64,000 nt of DNA from Actinoallomurus sp963736325 (GTDB lineage Bacteria; Actinomycetota; Actinomycetes; Streptosporangiales; Streptosporangiaceae), in assembly GCA_963736325.1 (NCBI GenBank), contig CAVTOG010000011.1, positions 124,001-188,000 of the forward strand, given 5' to 3'. A program made the position numbers and the translations under genes. The notes below the pieces were generated by a model. That model was given only the letters and a program-made list of their open reading frames with translations. It searched no databases and was not told where the DNA came from. Below, piece after piece: positions 52,135-60,355 of the stretch (position 1 is the first letter of the stretch; each line of letters starts with the position of its first letter).

Positions 52135-52230
52135 TGGCGGAGGCGTACGGGAATCGAACCCGCCGTCGGCGCGGAGCGCCGACCTATGGTTTTGAAGACC
52201 AAGGGGGCCACCAGGCACCCCCACGCCTCC
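52135..52230 (-). tRNA. selC: tRNA-Sec (anticodon UCA), CCA encoded
   Basis: On the minus strand the molecule folds with the features of tRNA-Sec: an 8-bp acceptor stem (GGAGGCGT / ACGCCTCC), a G discriminator and encoded CCA, an extended D-arm (GGGGGTGCCTGGTGGCCCCC), anticodon UCA in the loop CTTCAAA, and a long variable arm (GTCGGCGC-TCC-GCGCCGAC). The T-loop is TTCGATT. It reads UGA in fdhA. Its 3' half is duplicated at 42767. Confidence 0.95.
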
Positions 52231-52248
52231 GCGGGTCAGCTTACCGAC

Positions 52249-52866
52249 TCACGCGGTCGCCGGGCGGCCGCGCAGGAAGGCGCGCTCGGCGGCGGACCAG
52301 GCCGTCGTCGTCAGCAGGTACAGGCCCGTGGCCAGGGGCAGGTACGCCGCGGCGGCGATCGTGGCGAACGGGAGCAGGCGCACGACCCTGCCCAGGGCTC
52401 CGGGCGGGGTCGCTTCGGTTCGGCGGGACGTCTGCCACGCTACGGCTCCCAGCAGGGCGAACAATGCCAGGAAGGCCAGGCCGTGGGGGCCGAGGGCGCC
52501 GGCCGTGAAGAGCCAACGGGTGCCCAACGGTACGCCCAGCAGTGTGTGGGTCAGGAGCAGGTTGGCGTGGCCGCCGATCGCCGGGGACAGGAACAGGCGG
52601 TACACGACGGAGAAGAACGGTAGCTGAAGCAGTCCCGCGCCCAGGCCCGCGAACGCCGACGTGCCCGACTCCCGGTACAGGGCCGTCACTTCGCGGTGGG
52701 CGCGCAGCGGGTCGTCTCGGTGGCGTTCGCGTACGGCGGCGACGGCAGGAGCCACGGCGGCGCGGGCGCGGGCGGCCCGCGGCGTCGGGGGCGCGCAGGC
52801 GGAGGAAGACGGGCCGGTCACCGAGGGCGGCCGGGCGGGCCGGGGTCTTCGCAGTGACGCGCGCAC
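52249..52866 (-). pseudogene. YidC/Oxa1-like insertase, lacking its N-terminal segment
   Basis: From about 52770 down, the frame encodes ARAAVAPAVAAVRERHRDDP then REVTALYRESGTSAFAGL, three membrane spans and RLLPFATIAAAAYLPLATGL: the C-terminal core of a YidC-type insertase. The first transmembrane segment and start are missing; upstream of 52770 the sequence is the DUF6412 gene in another frame. The open frame continues to 52866 but its N-terminal codons are DUF6412 DNA. A deletion at about 52768 joining two neighbouring genes explains this. Confidence 0.6.
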
Positions 52867-53005
52867 CCGCGCGTGTCATCGCGATGATCAGGCCGGCGAT
52901 GACGAGGGCGGCCGCCGCCAGCAGCAAGGCGGACGGCGTCAGCGCGTCGGCGAGCTGCCAGGCCGCGATCAGCGCGGCGACGGAGGCCGTGAGGACCCTT
53001 GCCAT
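52766..53005 (-). pseudogene. DUF6412-like protein, 3' end lost
   Basis: MARVLTASVAALIAAWQLAD, two hydrophobic stretches, then RPVFLRLRAPDAAGRPRPR, the DUF6412 C-terminal text. DUF6412 genes usually sit directly before a YidC-like gene in actinomycetes. Here the frame does not stop after PRPR; it runs on into the wrong frame of the YidC-like DNA to 52241. The normal stop and the YidC start have been lost. Confidence 0.55.
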
Positions 53006-53008
53006 GTC

Positions 53009-53092
53009 TTACAGACGGTCCCCGAGGCCCGGAGGTTCCACCCCATAACGGCCGGAGATGGCCTCGGCGTAACAGCTGCGGACGGCGTCGGC
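53009..53092 (-). repeat. Duplicated 3' tail of fadD
   Basis: On the minus strand it reads CYAEAISGRYGVEPPGLGDRL-stop, against RYAETISDLYGAECPASGDRL-stop at the true fadD end (53111 onward). The copies are about 100 bases apart in the same orientation. It is a decayed partial duplication, not a gene. Confidence 0.7.
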
Positions 53093-53110
53093 GCGGCGAC
53101 CGCGAGGGCT

Positions 53111-54934
53111 CTAAAGACGGTCCCCGGAGGCCGGACATTCCGCCCCGTAAAGGTCGGAGATGGTCTCGGCGTAGCGGTCGTGGATGACGCGGCGCTTGAG
53201 TTTCAGGGTCGGGGTGAGTTCCTCGGTCTCCGCGGTCCACTCCGACGGGAGCAGGCGCCAGCGCTTGACCTGCTGCACCCGCGCGAGGCGTTCGTTGGCC
53301 GCGCGTACGGCCGCGGCGACCTCCTCTAGGACCAGCGGGTGGCCGGTGATCGCCGCCAGGTCGCCCTCGATTCCGCGGGCCGCGGCCCAGACGGAGGCGA
53401 CCTCGGCGTCCAGGGTGAGGACGGCGACGAGGTACGGGCGGCGGTCGCCGTACGCGAGGGCCTGGCCGATGAGGGGGCTCTCCTTGAGGAGGTTCTCGAC
53501 CATCGACGGGGCGATGTTCTCGCCGCCCGCGGTGATGATGATCTCCTTCTTGCGGTCGACGATCGTCAGGAACCCGTCTTCGTCGATCACGCCGAGGTCG
53601 CCCGTGTGCACCCAGCCCTCGTCGTCGAGGAGGTCCGCGGTGGCCGAGGGGCGGTTCAGGTAGCCGGGAGTGCACGTGTCGCCGCGCAGGAGGATCTCGC
53701 CGTCGTCGGCGAGCCGCAGTTCGATGCCCGGCATGGCGCGGCCGACCGTGCCGAGCTTGAAGGCGCCCGGGGTGTTGGCGGTGGCCGCGCCGGTCGTCTC
53801 GGTCATGCCGTACACGTCGAGGATGCGCAGGCCGAGGCCGGCGAAGAAGCGTGCGACCTCGACGGGAAGTGGCGCGGCGGCGCTCAGCGTGTGCAGCACC
53901 CGGTCGAGGCCGATGAAGGAGCGCATGACGGACAGGACGGCGGCGTCGGCGCGTTCGAAGGCCTCGCGCAGCTCGGGCGTTGGCTCCCGGCCGTACTCGC
54001 ACGACTCGACGTAGGAGCGCCCGGTCGCCATGGCGGCGGCGACCGCGGCCTGCTTCTCCTCGTCCGGCTCGGCGGCGAGGACCGCCTGGATCGCCGCCAT
54101 CATCTTCTCCCACACGCGCGGCACGCCGAAGAAGCCGTGCGGCCGCGCCATGGCCAGTACGGCGGCCAGCCGCGCGGGGTCGGGGCAGAAGTGGATGTGG
54201 GAGGCGCGGACGATCGGCAGGTAGATGCTGAGCACCCGGTCGGCGATGTGCGCGAACGGCAGGTACGAGACGCCGACGTTCCGCGTCGGCAGCCGCGCCG
54301 TGTCGTTCGACACCTGGCACTCGTACATCGCCATGCGGTGCGTGATGACGACGCCTTTCGGCGGGCCGGTGGTCCCGGAGGTGTAGAGCACGGTGAGGGT
54401 GTCATCCGGAGAGAGGTCGCGCCAGCGCTCGCACTCCCCGTCGCCGAGGGCCAGGAAGGACTCCCACGAGACGTACGGCTCGCCGTTCGGGCAGTCGTTG
54501 AGCACGATGACGGCGCGCAGTTCGGGCAGCCCGGCCAGGATCGGCCGCCAGCGGTCGAGCTGGTCCGGCCCGTCGAGCACGGCGTATTTCGCGGCGCTGT
54601 TCCCAGCGACGTACGCGATCTGCTCGGGTGCGAGCGTCGCGTACAGCGTCGTCGGGATCCCGCCGGCGTGCAGCGCGCCCAGGTCGGCGAGGACGTGCTC
54701 GGTACGGTTCGGCATCATCAGCGCGACGACGTCGCCGGGTTCGAGCCCGAGGGCGACGAAGGCCTCGGCGACACGCAGGACGCCGCGACGGGTCTCTCCC
54801 CAGGTCAGGGTCTCGTCGCCCTGGCTGAAGGCCGGGGCGTCCGGATGGCGCTCGGCCGTCTCAAGGAGCGCGTGCGCGACCGTACGGCCCTCGATCTCCT
54901 TCTCGATCCGCGCCCGCTCCTCAAGAACACTCAT
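53111..54934 (-). CDS. fadD: Long-chain acyl-CoA synthetase
   Basis: About 607 residues from ATG 54934 with GGAGG seven bases before. ANL motifs are TVLYTSGTTGPPKGVV, VYGMTETTG, DGFLTIVDRKKEIIITAGGENIAP and the C-terminal LKLKRRVI in place of the usual catalytic-Lys loop. It activates long-chain acids to acyl-CoA at the membrane. The gene stands alone, diverging from selD. Its last 28 codons are duplicated downstream. Confidence 0.9.
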   Translation of the reverse strand: MSVLEERARIEKEIEGRTVAHALLETAERHPDAPAFSQGDETLTWGETRRGVLRVAEAFVALGLEPGDVVALMMPNRTEHVLADLGALHAGGIPTTLYATLAPEQIAYVAGNSAAKYAVLDGPDQLDRWRPILAGLPELRAVIVLNDCPNGEPYVSWESFLALGDGECERWRDLSPDDTLTVLYTSGTTGPPKGVVITHRMAMYECQVSNDTARLPTRNVGVSYLPFAHIADRVLSIYLPIVRASHIHFCPDPARLAAVLAMARPHGFFGVPRVWEKMMAAIQAVLAAEPDEEKQAAVAAAMATGRSYVESCEYGREPTPELREAFERADAAVLSVMRSFIGLDRVLHTLSAAAPLPVEVARFFAGLGLRILDVYGMTETTGAATANTPGAFKLGTVGRAMPGIELRLADDGEILLRGDTCTPGYLNRPSATADLLDDEGWVHTGDLGVIDEDGFLTIVDRKKEIIITAGGENIAPSMVENLLKESPLIGQALAYGDRRPYLVAVLTLDAEVASVWAAARGIEGDLAAITGHPLVLEEVAAAVRAANERLARVQQVKRWRLLPSEWTAETEELTPTLKLKRRVIHDRYAETISDLYGAECPASGDRL

Positions 54935-55092
54935 CGCCACGCCTCCGAAATCAGTAAGCACTTATCGCATCACGCCGGGCACGGTTCGGACAAGACGAGA
55001 GATCAACGGGGTGGGTCCTCGGCCGTCACCGTACGTATAGGCGAGAATGCAGTGCCTTGCCTGGTCAGCGTTACAAGCGGAAGATTCTCTAA

Positions 55093-56076
55093 ATGAAGTA
55101 TCGGCTCACCCAGTACGCGCACGGCGGCGGCTGCGCCTGCAAGATCCCTCCGGGCGAGCTGGAGGCGGTGGTCGCCGGGCTCATCGACCATGACCGGCCC
55201 GACGACCTGCTCGTCGGGCTGGACGACGGGGACGACGCCGCGGTCGTGCGGATCCAGGACGACCGCGCGGTGGTGGCGACCGCCGACTTCTTCACGCCCG
55301 TCGTCGACGACCCGTACGACTGGGGTCGCATCGCCGCCGCCAACGCCCTGTCGGACGTGTACGCGGTCGGCGGTGTGCCCCTGGTGGCGGTGAACCTCCT
55401 CGGCTGGCCGCGCGACACCCTGCCGATGGATCTCGCGCGCGAGGTGCTGCGCGGCGGGCTCGACGTGGCGCGCGAGGCGCACTGCCACGTCGCGGGCGGG
55501 CACAGCGTCGACGACCCCGAACCCAAGTACGGCATGGCGGTCACCGGCCTGGCCGATCCGGACCGCCTGCTCCGGCTCGACGCCGGCCGCCCGAAGATCC
55601 CGCTGTCGCTCACCAAGCCCCTCGGGGTCGGCGTCCTCAACACGCGGCACAAGTCGACGGGCGAGATCTTCCCCCACGCCGTCGCGGCCATGACGACGCT
55701 CAACGCGGCGGCGTCGCGTACGGCCATCGAGCGCGGCCACCGGTGCGCCACGGACGTCACCGGTTTCGGCCTGCTCGGGCACCTGTACAAGATGGCGCGC
55801 GCGAGCGGCGTCACCGCGGTCGTGGACGCCGAGGCCGTCCCCTACCTCGACGGCGCGCGCGACGCCGTACGCGACGGATTCGTCTCCGGCGGCACGCACC
55901 GCAACCTCGCCTGGGTGTCCCCCAACACCGACTTCGGTGAGGTCTCGGAAGAGGACCGCCTGCTGCTCGCGGACGCCCAGACGTCCGGCGGCCTGCTGGT
56001 CGCGGGCGAGATGCCGGGCGCCACGGTCGTCGGCGAGCTGACCGGGAGGGGAACTCACACGCTCGTCGTTCGATGA
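55093..56076 (+). CDS. selD: Selenophosphate synthetase SelD (Cys form)
   Basis: A 327-residue kinase of the PurM fold. The N-terminal catalytic loop is GGGCACKIPP, with Cys14 in the position of Cys17 of E. coli SelD and Lys17 in that of its Lys20, so it does not itself need selenocysteine. LDDGDDAAVVRI and HSVDDPEPKYGMAVTGL follow. It makes selenophosphate for SelA. It lies 2.9 kb from tRNA-Sec and upstream of the fdh operon on the opposite strand. Confidence 0.96.
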   Translation: MKYRLTQYAHGGGCACKIPPGELEAVVAGLIDHDRPDDLLVGLDDGDDAAVVRIQDDRAVVATADFFTPVVDDPYDWGRIAAANALSDVYAVGGVPLVAVNLLGWPRDTLPMDLAREVLRGGLDVAREAHCHVAGGHSVDDPEPKYGMAVTGLADPDRLLRLDAGRPKIPLSLTKPLGVGVLNTRHKSTGEIFPHAVAAMTTLNAAASRTAIERGHRCATDVTGFGLLGHLYKMARASGVTAVVDAEAVPYLDGARDAVRDGFVSGGTHRNLAWVSPNTDFGEVSEEDRLLLADAQTSGGLLVAGEMPGATVVGELTGRGTHTLVVR

Positions 56077-56141
56077 GTGATCACTGAGGGTACGTCCAGA
56101 GTCACAGTTTCATGGCCGTCGCGGAGATTCGGGGGAACCGC

Positions 56142-57638
56142 ATGGCCACATCGGCGACGGACGTACGGCGCGAGCGCCGCTTCCTCGGCCATCCGCGCGG
56201 GCTGGCCACGCTGTTCATGACCGAGATGTGGGAGCGCTTCAGCTTCTACGGCATGCGCAGCGTGCTCGTGCTGTTCCTCGCCGCGTCGGCGGCCGACGGT
56301 GGGCTGGGGCTGAAGGAGGGCACGGCGAAGGCGCTGGTCGGCGTCTACTCGGCCATGGTGTACCTGGTCGCGCTGCCCGGTGGCTGGCTCGCCGACCGGA
56401 TCTTCGGACCGCGCCGGTCCGTGCTGTACGGCGGCGTCGTCATCATATTCGGTCACCTGACGATGGCGGTCCCGCACGGCGCGGCCTTCGTCTACCTGGG
56501 TCTCCTGCTGATCATCATCGGCACCGGGCTGCTCAAGCCGAACATCTCCACGCTCGTCGGCCACTTGTACGGCCGTGACGAGGACGCCCGGCGGGACGCC
56601 GGCTTCTCGATCTTCTACATGGGCATCAACCTGGGCGCGTTCCTCGCGCCGCTCGTCGTGGGCACGCTCGGGCAGAAGGTCTCCTGGCACCTGGGGTTCG
56701 CGATGGCCGCGGTCGGCATGGCGCTCGGCCTGATCCAGTACGTCCTGGGGCGCCGGCACCTCCGCGACGGCGCTCCTCCGCGCCGCCTCGACGCGCGTGA
56801 GCGGCGTCATTTCACCGTCATGACGTCGGCCGGCGGCGTCGTGGCGGCCGGGGCGGTGCTGGCGGCGCTGCTGACCGGGACGTTCACCTTGGACACCGTG
56901 ACCTGGGTGCTCACGGTCGTGCCGATCGGCGTGGCCGCGGCCTACTTCGCGTTCATGTTCTTCGGCAGCCACGAGATCACACCGGCCGAGCGCGCACGGC
57001 TCCGCGCGTACGTCTGGCTGTTCGCCGCGGCCTCGGTGTTCTGGATGGTCTACGACCAGGCCGCGACCGAGCTGGCGCTGTTCGCGCAGAAGAGCACCGA
57101 CCTGTCCGTCGGCGGCTGGCAGATGCCGTCGAGCTGGCTGCAGGCGGTCAACCCCATCATGGTGATCGTCCTCGCCCCCGTCGCGGCGGCCCTGTGGGTG
57201 AAGGCCGGGAGCAGGCTGAGCACGCCGCTGAAGTTCACGGCCGCGATGGCGCTGTGCGGGGCGTCGTTCGTCATCATGATGTTCGCGGCGGAGCGGGCCG
57301 CGCACGGTGCAAGTGTCACCGTGCTGTGGCTCGTGGTCACGTATCTCATCCAGACCTGCGGCGAGCTGTGCCTGAGCCCGGTGGGCCTCTCGGTGACGAC
57401 CAAGCTGGCGCCGCGGGCGTTCGCGAGCCAGATGATCGGGGTCTGGTTCCTCGCCGTCGCGGTGGGCGACGCCGTCGGCGGCCAGATGACGCGGCTCGCC
57501 GGCACCTTCATGTCCGAGGCGGCGTACTTCCTGATGCTGGGCGTGGTCGCGCTCGTCACAGGCGCTCTTCTCCTGGCCGCGGCGCGCCCGCTGCGCCGGT
57601 TGATGGATGAGCATCACGAGTCCATCGCGGCACCCTGA
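56142..57638 (+). CDS. POT/PTR2-family peptide transporter
   Basis: A 498-residue MFS-type proton-peptide symporter. MTEMWERFSFYGMRSVLVLF is the POT ExxERFxYYG motif, and FSIFYMGINLGAFLAPLV is the PTR2 signature. Twelve or more hydrophobic segments are present. It imports di- and tripeptides with protons. The ATG at 56142 is chosen for the GGGGG upstream. It stands between selD and the LppU-like gene. Confidence 0.9.
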   Translation: MATSATDVRRERRFLGHPRGLATLFMTEMWERFSFYGMRSVLVLFLAASAADGGLGLKEGTAKALVGVYSAMVYLVALPGGWLADRIFGPRRSVLYGGVVIIFGHLTMAVPHGAAFVYLGLLLIIIGTGLLKPNISTLVGHLYGRDEDARRDAGFSIFYMGINLGAFLAPLVVGTLGQKVSWHLGFAMAAVGMALGLIQYVLGRRHLRDGAPPRRLDARERRHFTVMTSAGGVVAAGAVLAALLTGTFTLDTVTWVLTVVPIGVAAAYFAFMFFGSHEITPAERARLRAYVWLFAAASVFWMVYDQAATELALFAQKSTDLSVGGWQMPSSWLQAVNPIMVIVLAPVAAALWVKAGSRLSTPLKFTAAMALCGASFVIMMFAAERAAHGASVTVLWLVVTYLIQTCGELCLSPVGLSVTTKLAPRAFASQMIGVWFLAVAVGDAVGGQMTRLAGTFMSEAAYFLMLGVVALVTGALLLAAARPLRRLMDEHHESIAAP

Positions 57639-57815
57639 CCACGGCCAACACAAAGCGCCCTAGTATGGCCTGACTCGGACATCTGGCAATCAAGGGGATC
57701 CACTGGGCCACCCCTATCGTCAGAGTAAAGACGAGTTTGCCAACGGGATCGAGTCCTAGTTGGCTGTCGATCACATACGTTCGCGGGTCAATGCGACGAC
57801 GAGGGGCGGCCGTCC

Positions 57816-58601
57816 GTGCACGAACCACCCGAGGGCTACGGGCAGGAGCCCTACCCCGGCCAGAACCAGGGTCAGGGCGGCTACCCTCCCCCGTACCAAG
57901 GGCAGGGCCAGCAACCTCCCTACCAGGGACAGCAGCAGCCGTACCCCGGCCAGGGCCAGCAGCCCCCGTACCAGGGCGGCGGCTACCAGAACCAGCAGCC
58001 GCCGTACGGCGGTCAGCAGCCTCCCCCCGGCGGCGGCTGGGGCCAGCAAGGCGGAGGCTTCGGGCCGCCGGACTACCCCGGCCAGGGCGGCGGATGGGGC
58101 CCGCCTCCAGAGCCTCCGAAGAAGAACTCCGGGCCGATGATCGTCGTCGCGATCGTGGCGGTGCTCGTCGTCCTCGGTGGCGGGGGCGCGATCGTATGGG
58201 CGCTGAGCAGCGGCGACAAGAAGCCGACGCCTCCGATCGCGGCCAGCAGCCCGATCATCCCCAGGCCGTCGCTGACGATCCCGTCCTTCACCCCGCCGGT
58301 GATCCCGTCCTACACGCCGCCGACGATTCCGGGCATCACGCCGAGGCCGTCGGGGTCCTCCACGTACGACGAGTCGCTGTTCGTCCGGGCGGGCGACTGC
58401 GTCAAGATCAGCGGCAAGCCGCCGAAGCTGCGGATGAACAAGCTCGACTGCGACTCGGCGCCGTACAAAGTACTCAAGCGCTTCTCGGGCACGTCCGACC
58501 GGTCCAAGTGCAGGAGCGTCTCGGGCTACACGACCGCGTTCTACGCCAAGAGCGAGAAGTACAAGTTCCTCAGCTACGTGCTCTGCCTCAAGCGCCTGTA
58601 G
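57816..58601 (+). CDS. Pro/Gly/Gln-rich membrane protein with LppU-like C-terminus
   Basis: A 261-residue protein. Residues 1-105 are low-complexity PYQGQGQQ/PPYQGG repeats, followed by a single membrane span (MIVVAIVAVLVVLGGGGAIVWAL), a Pro/Ser/Thr linker with PxIP repeats, and a C-terminal extracellular domain with RAGDCVKISGK and three more Cys, as in the LppU/SCO3897 family. The repeats are coding, not a CRISPR array. The start is GTG. Its end overlaps the nrfD-like gene by 14 bases in the opposite direction. Role unknown. Confidence 0.7.
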   Translation: MHEPPEGYGQEPYPGQNQGQGGYPPPYQGQGQQPPYQGQQQPYPGQGQQPPYQGGGYQNQQPPYGGQQPPPGGGWGQQGGGFGPPDYPGQGGGWGPPPEPPKKNSGPMIVVAIVAVLVVLGGGGAIVWALSSGDKKPTPPIAASSPIIPRPSLTIPSFTPPVIPSYTPPTIPGITPRPSGSSTYDESLFVRAGDCVKISGKPPKLRMNKLDCDSAPYKVLKRFSGTSDRSKCRSVSGYTTAFYAKSEKYKFLSYVLCLKRL

Positions 58602-59526
58602 CGGCGGCGCGCGCCCGCTGGGGCACCACGGTGTACTTCGGGTCCTCGGCGGACGCGACGCCCGCGTAGAACACCCCGAAGCGGGTGCAGAGCGCCCCTC
58701 CAGTGAGCGCGAGCCCCCCCGCGACGGCGGCGGTGCGGCTCCGGCCCGCCGCCATGGTCGCCGCTGCGCCGGCGACGGTCAGCGCCCGCCCGGTGCGCAG
58801 CAGGACACCGGCGCGCCCCTTGCGGTACGGCTCGGAGACCAGCTCGGGCTCCTCGCGCATGCCGGCGCCGCGTTCGAGCGCGGCGGCCGTCGCGAGCTCC
58901 AGGCCCGCGCCGAGCAGGGCCATGCGCCGTGCCGGGCCCGCCTCCGTGGACGGCGCGCCGATCATGCCGGCCGATCCGGCGCTGGCCAGGGCGCTGCCCG
59001 CGAACAGCACCGGAAGGTGACGGTAGGCCTCGTGCCAGGCGGGCACGGCCGTGTCGGCGATCAGCACGCCCGTGTACGTGGCGAGCACCGGCCCGGTGAC
59101 CGCGGCCGCGGCGCCCGCGGCGCGGCCCAGCCTCGGCGCGACGCCGGTCACGGCCGAGGCCGCCGCCGCGCCGCTCAGCGAACCGTGCGCGGCCAGCACC
59201 CACGACCCGACGCTCATCGGCGAGGTCGGCTTGAAGACCCGCAGCATGTTGAGGAAGCGCTCGGGGCGGCCCAGCTCGGCGATGAGCAGCCCGGACCCGG
59301 CCGCCGCAGCGCCCGCGGCGGTGAGCGTGCCGGTCAGCGCGAGACGCTGCCGCCCGGTCGCGCCGGCCAGCGCGGCCATCACCGACGACGCGCCCGACAG
59401 GCCGCCGAAGTAGAGGTAGCCCGGCAGGTGCGGGGCCTTCCAGCGCGGCCTCTTCAGCACCGGCCGTCCGTAGTAGGACTGGAACTCGGCACTCGGGACC
59501 ATCCGCTCCTCGCCGCGGCGCGGCAT
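58588..59526 (-). CDS. NrfD-family membrane subunit of formate dehydrogenase
   Basis: A 312-residue polytopic membrane protein. The N-terminus (MPRRGEERMVPSAEFQSYYG) is cytoplasmic; hydrophobic segments follow, with HLPGYLYFGGLSG and IAELGRPERFLNMLRVFKPTSPMS, the NrfD/polysulfide-reductase subunit pattern. It would anchor FdhAB and pass electrons to quinone. The ATG at 59526 is chosen because it shares one base with the fdhB stop (TGATG); a longer frame upstream lies inside fdhB. Confidence 0.85.
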   Translation of the reverse strand: MPRRGEERMVPSAEFQSYYGRPVLKRPRWKAPHLPGYLYFGGLSGASSVMAALAGATGRQRLALTGTLTAAGAAAAGSGLLIAELGRPERFLNMLRVFKPTSPMSVGSWVLAAHGSLSGAAAASAVTGVAPRLGRAAGAAAAVTGPVLATYTGVLIADTAVPAWHEAYRHLPVLFAGSALASAGSAGMIGAPSTEAGPARRMALLGAGLELATAAALERGAGMREEPELVSEPYRKGRAGVLLRTGRALTVAGAAATMAAGRSRTAAVAGGLALTGGALCTRFGVFYAGVASAEDPKYTVVPQRARAAATGA

Positions 59527-60353
59527 CAGCGCCTCCCCAGGAACGACGCGGCCACTCCCCCGGCGAGCGCCAGCGCGGCGCCTCCGGCCCACTTCCACAT
59601 GGCGGGCAGATCGCGCGTGGTGACGACCGGGTCCGGCGGCAGCCCGTACACCTCGGGCTCGTCGAGGAGCAGGAAGAACGCCCCGTCGCCGCCGACGCCG
59701 TCGTTCTCGTCCTCGCCGTAGAGCCGCGCCTCCGAGACGCCCTTCTCATGGAGGTCACCGAGGCGCTCGCGGGCGCGTTCGCGCAGCTCGTCCAGCGGGC
59801 CGAACTGGATGGAGTCGGTCGGGCAGGCCTTGGCGCACGCCGGCTCCATGCCGTCGCCCAGCCGGTCGTAGCACATCGTGCACTTCCAGGCGCGGCCGTC
59901 GCCCTCACGTCGGTCGATGACGCCGTACGGGCAGGCCGAGACGCAGTAGGCGCAGCCGTTGCAGATGTCCTGCTGCACGACGACGGTGGAGAACTCCGTG
60001 CGGAACAGCGCCCCGGTCGGGCAGACGTCAAGGCAGGCGGCGTGCGTGCAGTGCTTGCAGACGTCGGAGGCCATCAGCCACTTCGTGGCGTCCACCTGCT
60101 TCGGCGCGGACTGCTCGATGAACGCCACGTGCCGCCAGGTGCTCGCGCCCAGCTCGCCCGTGTTGTCGTACGACATGCCGGTGAGGGCGAAGCCGTCGTC
60201 GGGGACGGCGTTCCACTCCTTGCACGCCACCTCGCACGCCTTGCAGCCGATGCAGACGGAGGTGTCGGTGAAGAACCCCGCCCTCGGAGGGGAGTCGGTG
60301 TAGCCCGCGTCGCCGGCGACGTCATGGAGCGGGCCGGACAGTCTGTTCTCCAT
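59526..60353 (-). CDS. fdhB: Formate dehydrogenase iron-sulfur subunit
   Basis: A 275-residue ferredoxin-like protein. Four Cys clusters are present: CIGCKACEVACKEW, CKHCTHAACLDVCP, CNGCAYCVSACPYG and CTMCYDRL with CAKACP. It carries electrons from FdhA to the membrane subunit. A C-terminal hydrophobic helix (MWKWAGGAALALAGGVAASF) would anchor it. It starts two bases after the fdhA stop, with GGAGG inside the end of fdhA. Confidence 0.92.
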   Translation of the reverse strand: MENRLSGPLHDVAGDAGYTDSPPRAGFFTDTSVCIGCKACEVACKEWNAVPDDGFALTGMSYDNTGELGASTWRHVAFIEQSAPKQVDATKWLMASDVCKHCTHAACLDVCPTGALFRTEFSTVVVQQDICNGCAYCVSACPYGVIDRREGDGRAWKCTMCYDRLGDGMEPACAKACPTDSIQFGPLDELRERARERLGDLHEKGVSEARLYGEDENDGVGGDGAFFLLLDEPEVYGLPPDPVVTTRDLPAMWKWAGGAALALAGGVAASFLGRR

Positions 60354-60355
60354 GC

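Larger units (their letters stand above)
42767..52230. mobile_element. Probable relic genomic island at tRNA-Sec
   Basis: The segment is bounded on the right by the intact tRNA-Sec gene and on the left by a copy of its 3' half, both in the same orientation. A third, shorter copy of the core lies at 49627-49671. Inside are an amidase, an amidohydrolase, a peptide-binding lipoprotein, a GntR regulator, a truncated winged-helix gene and a tannase-like gene. No integrase, excisionase or transfer gene remains, so it is an immobile remnant, possibly of two tandem elements. The boundary reading is inference. Confidence 0.6.

Noticed and set aside
51992..52195. Open frame of 67 codons ending inside tRNA-Sec
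   Set aside because: It runs through the repeat arm and the tRNA; its SADLWF tail is the tRNA sequence translated, as in the 49253 frame.
42767..52230. Search for an integrase, excisionase, relaxase or transposase within the island
   Set aside because: None was found; only the truncated winged-helix frame suggests mobile origin, so the element is called relic and not active.
54956..54965. TAAG-CA-CTTA near the fadD start as a regulator site
   Set aside because: The arms are only four bases and no second copy or local regulator supports it.
57816..58140. Short tandem repeats that look like an array
   Set aside because: They are in-frame PYQGQ/PPYQGG codon repeats of a membrane protein, irregular in length and without spacers; not CRISPR.
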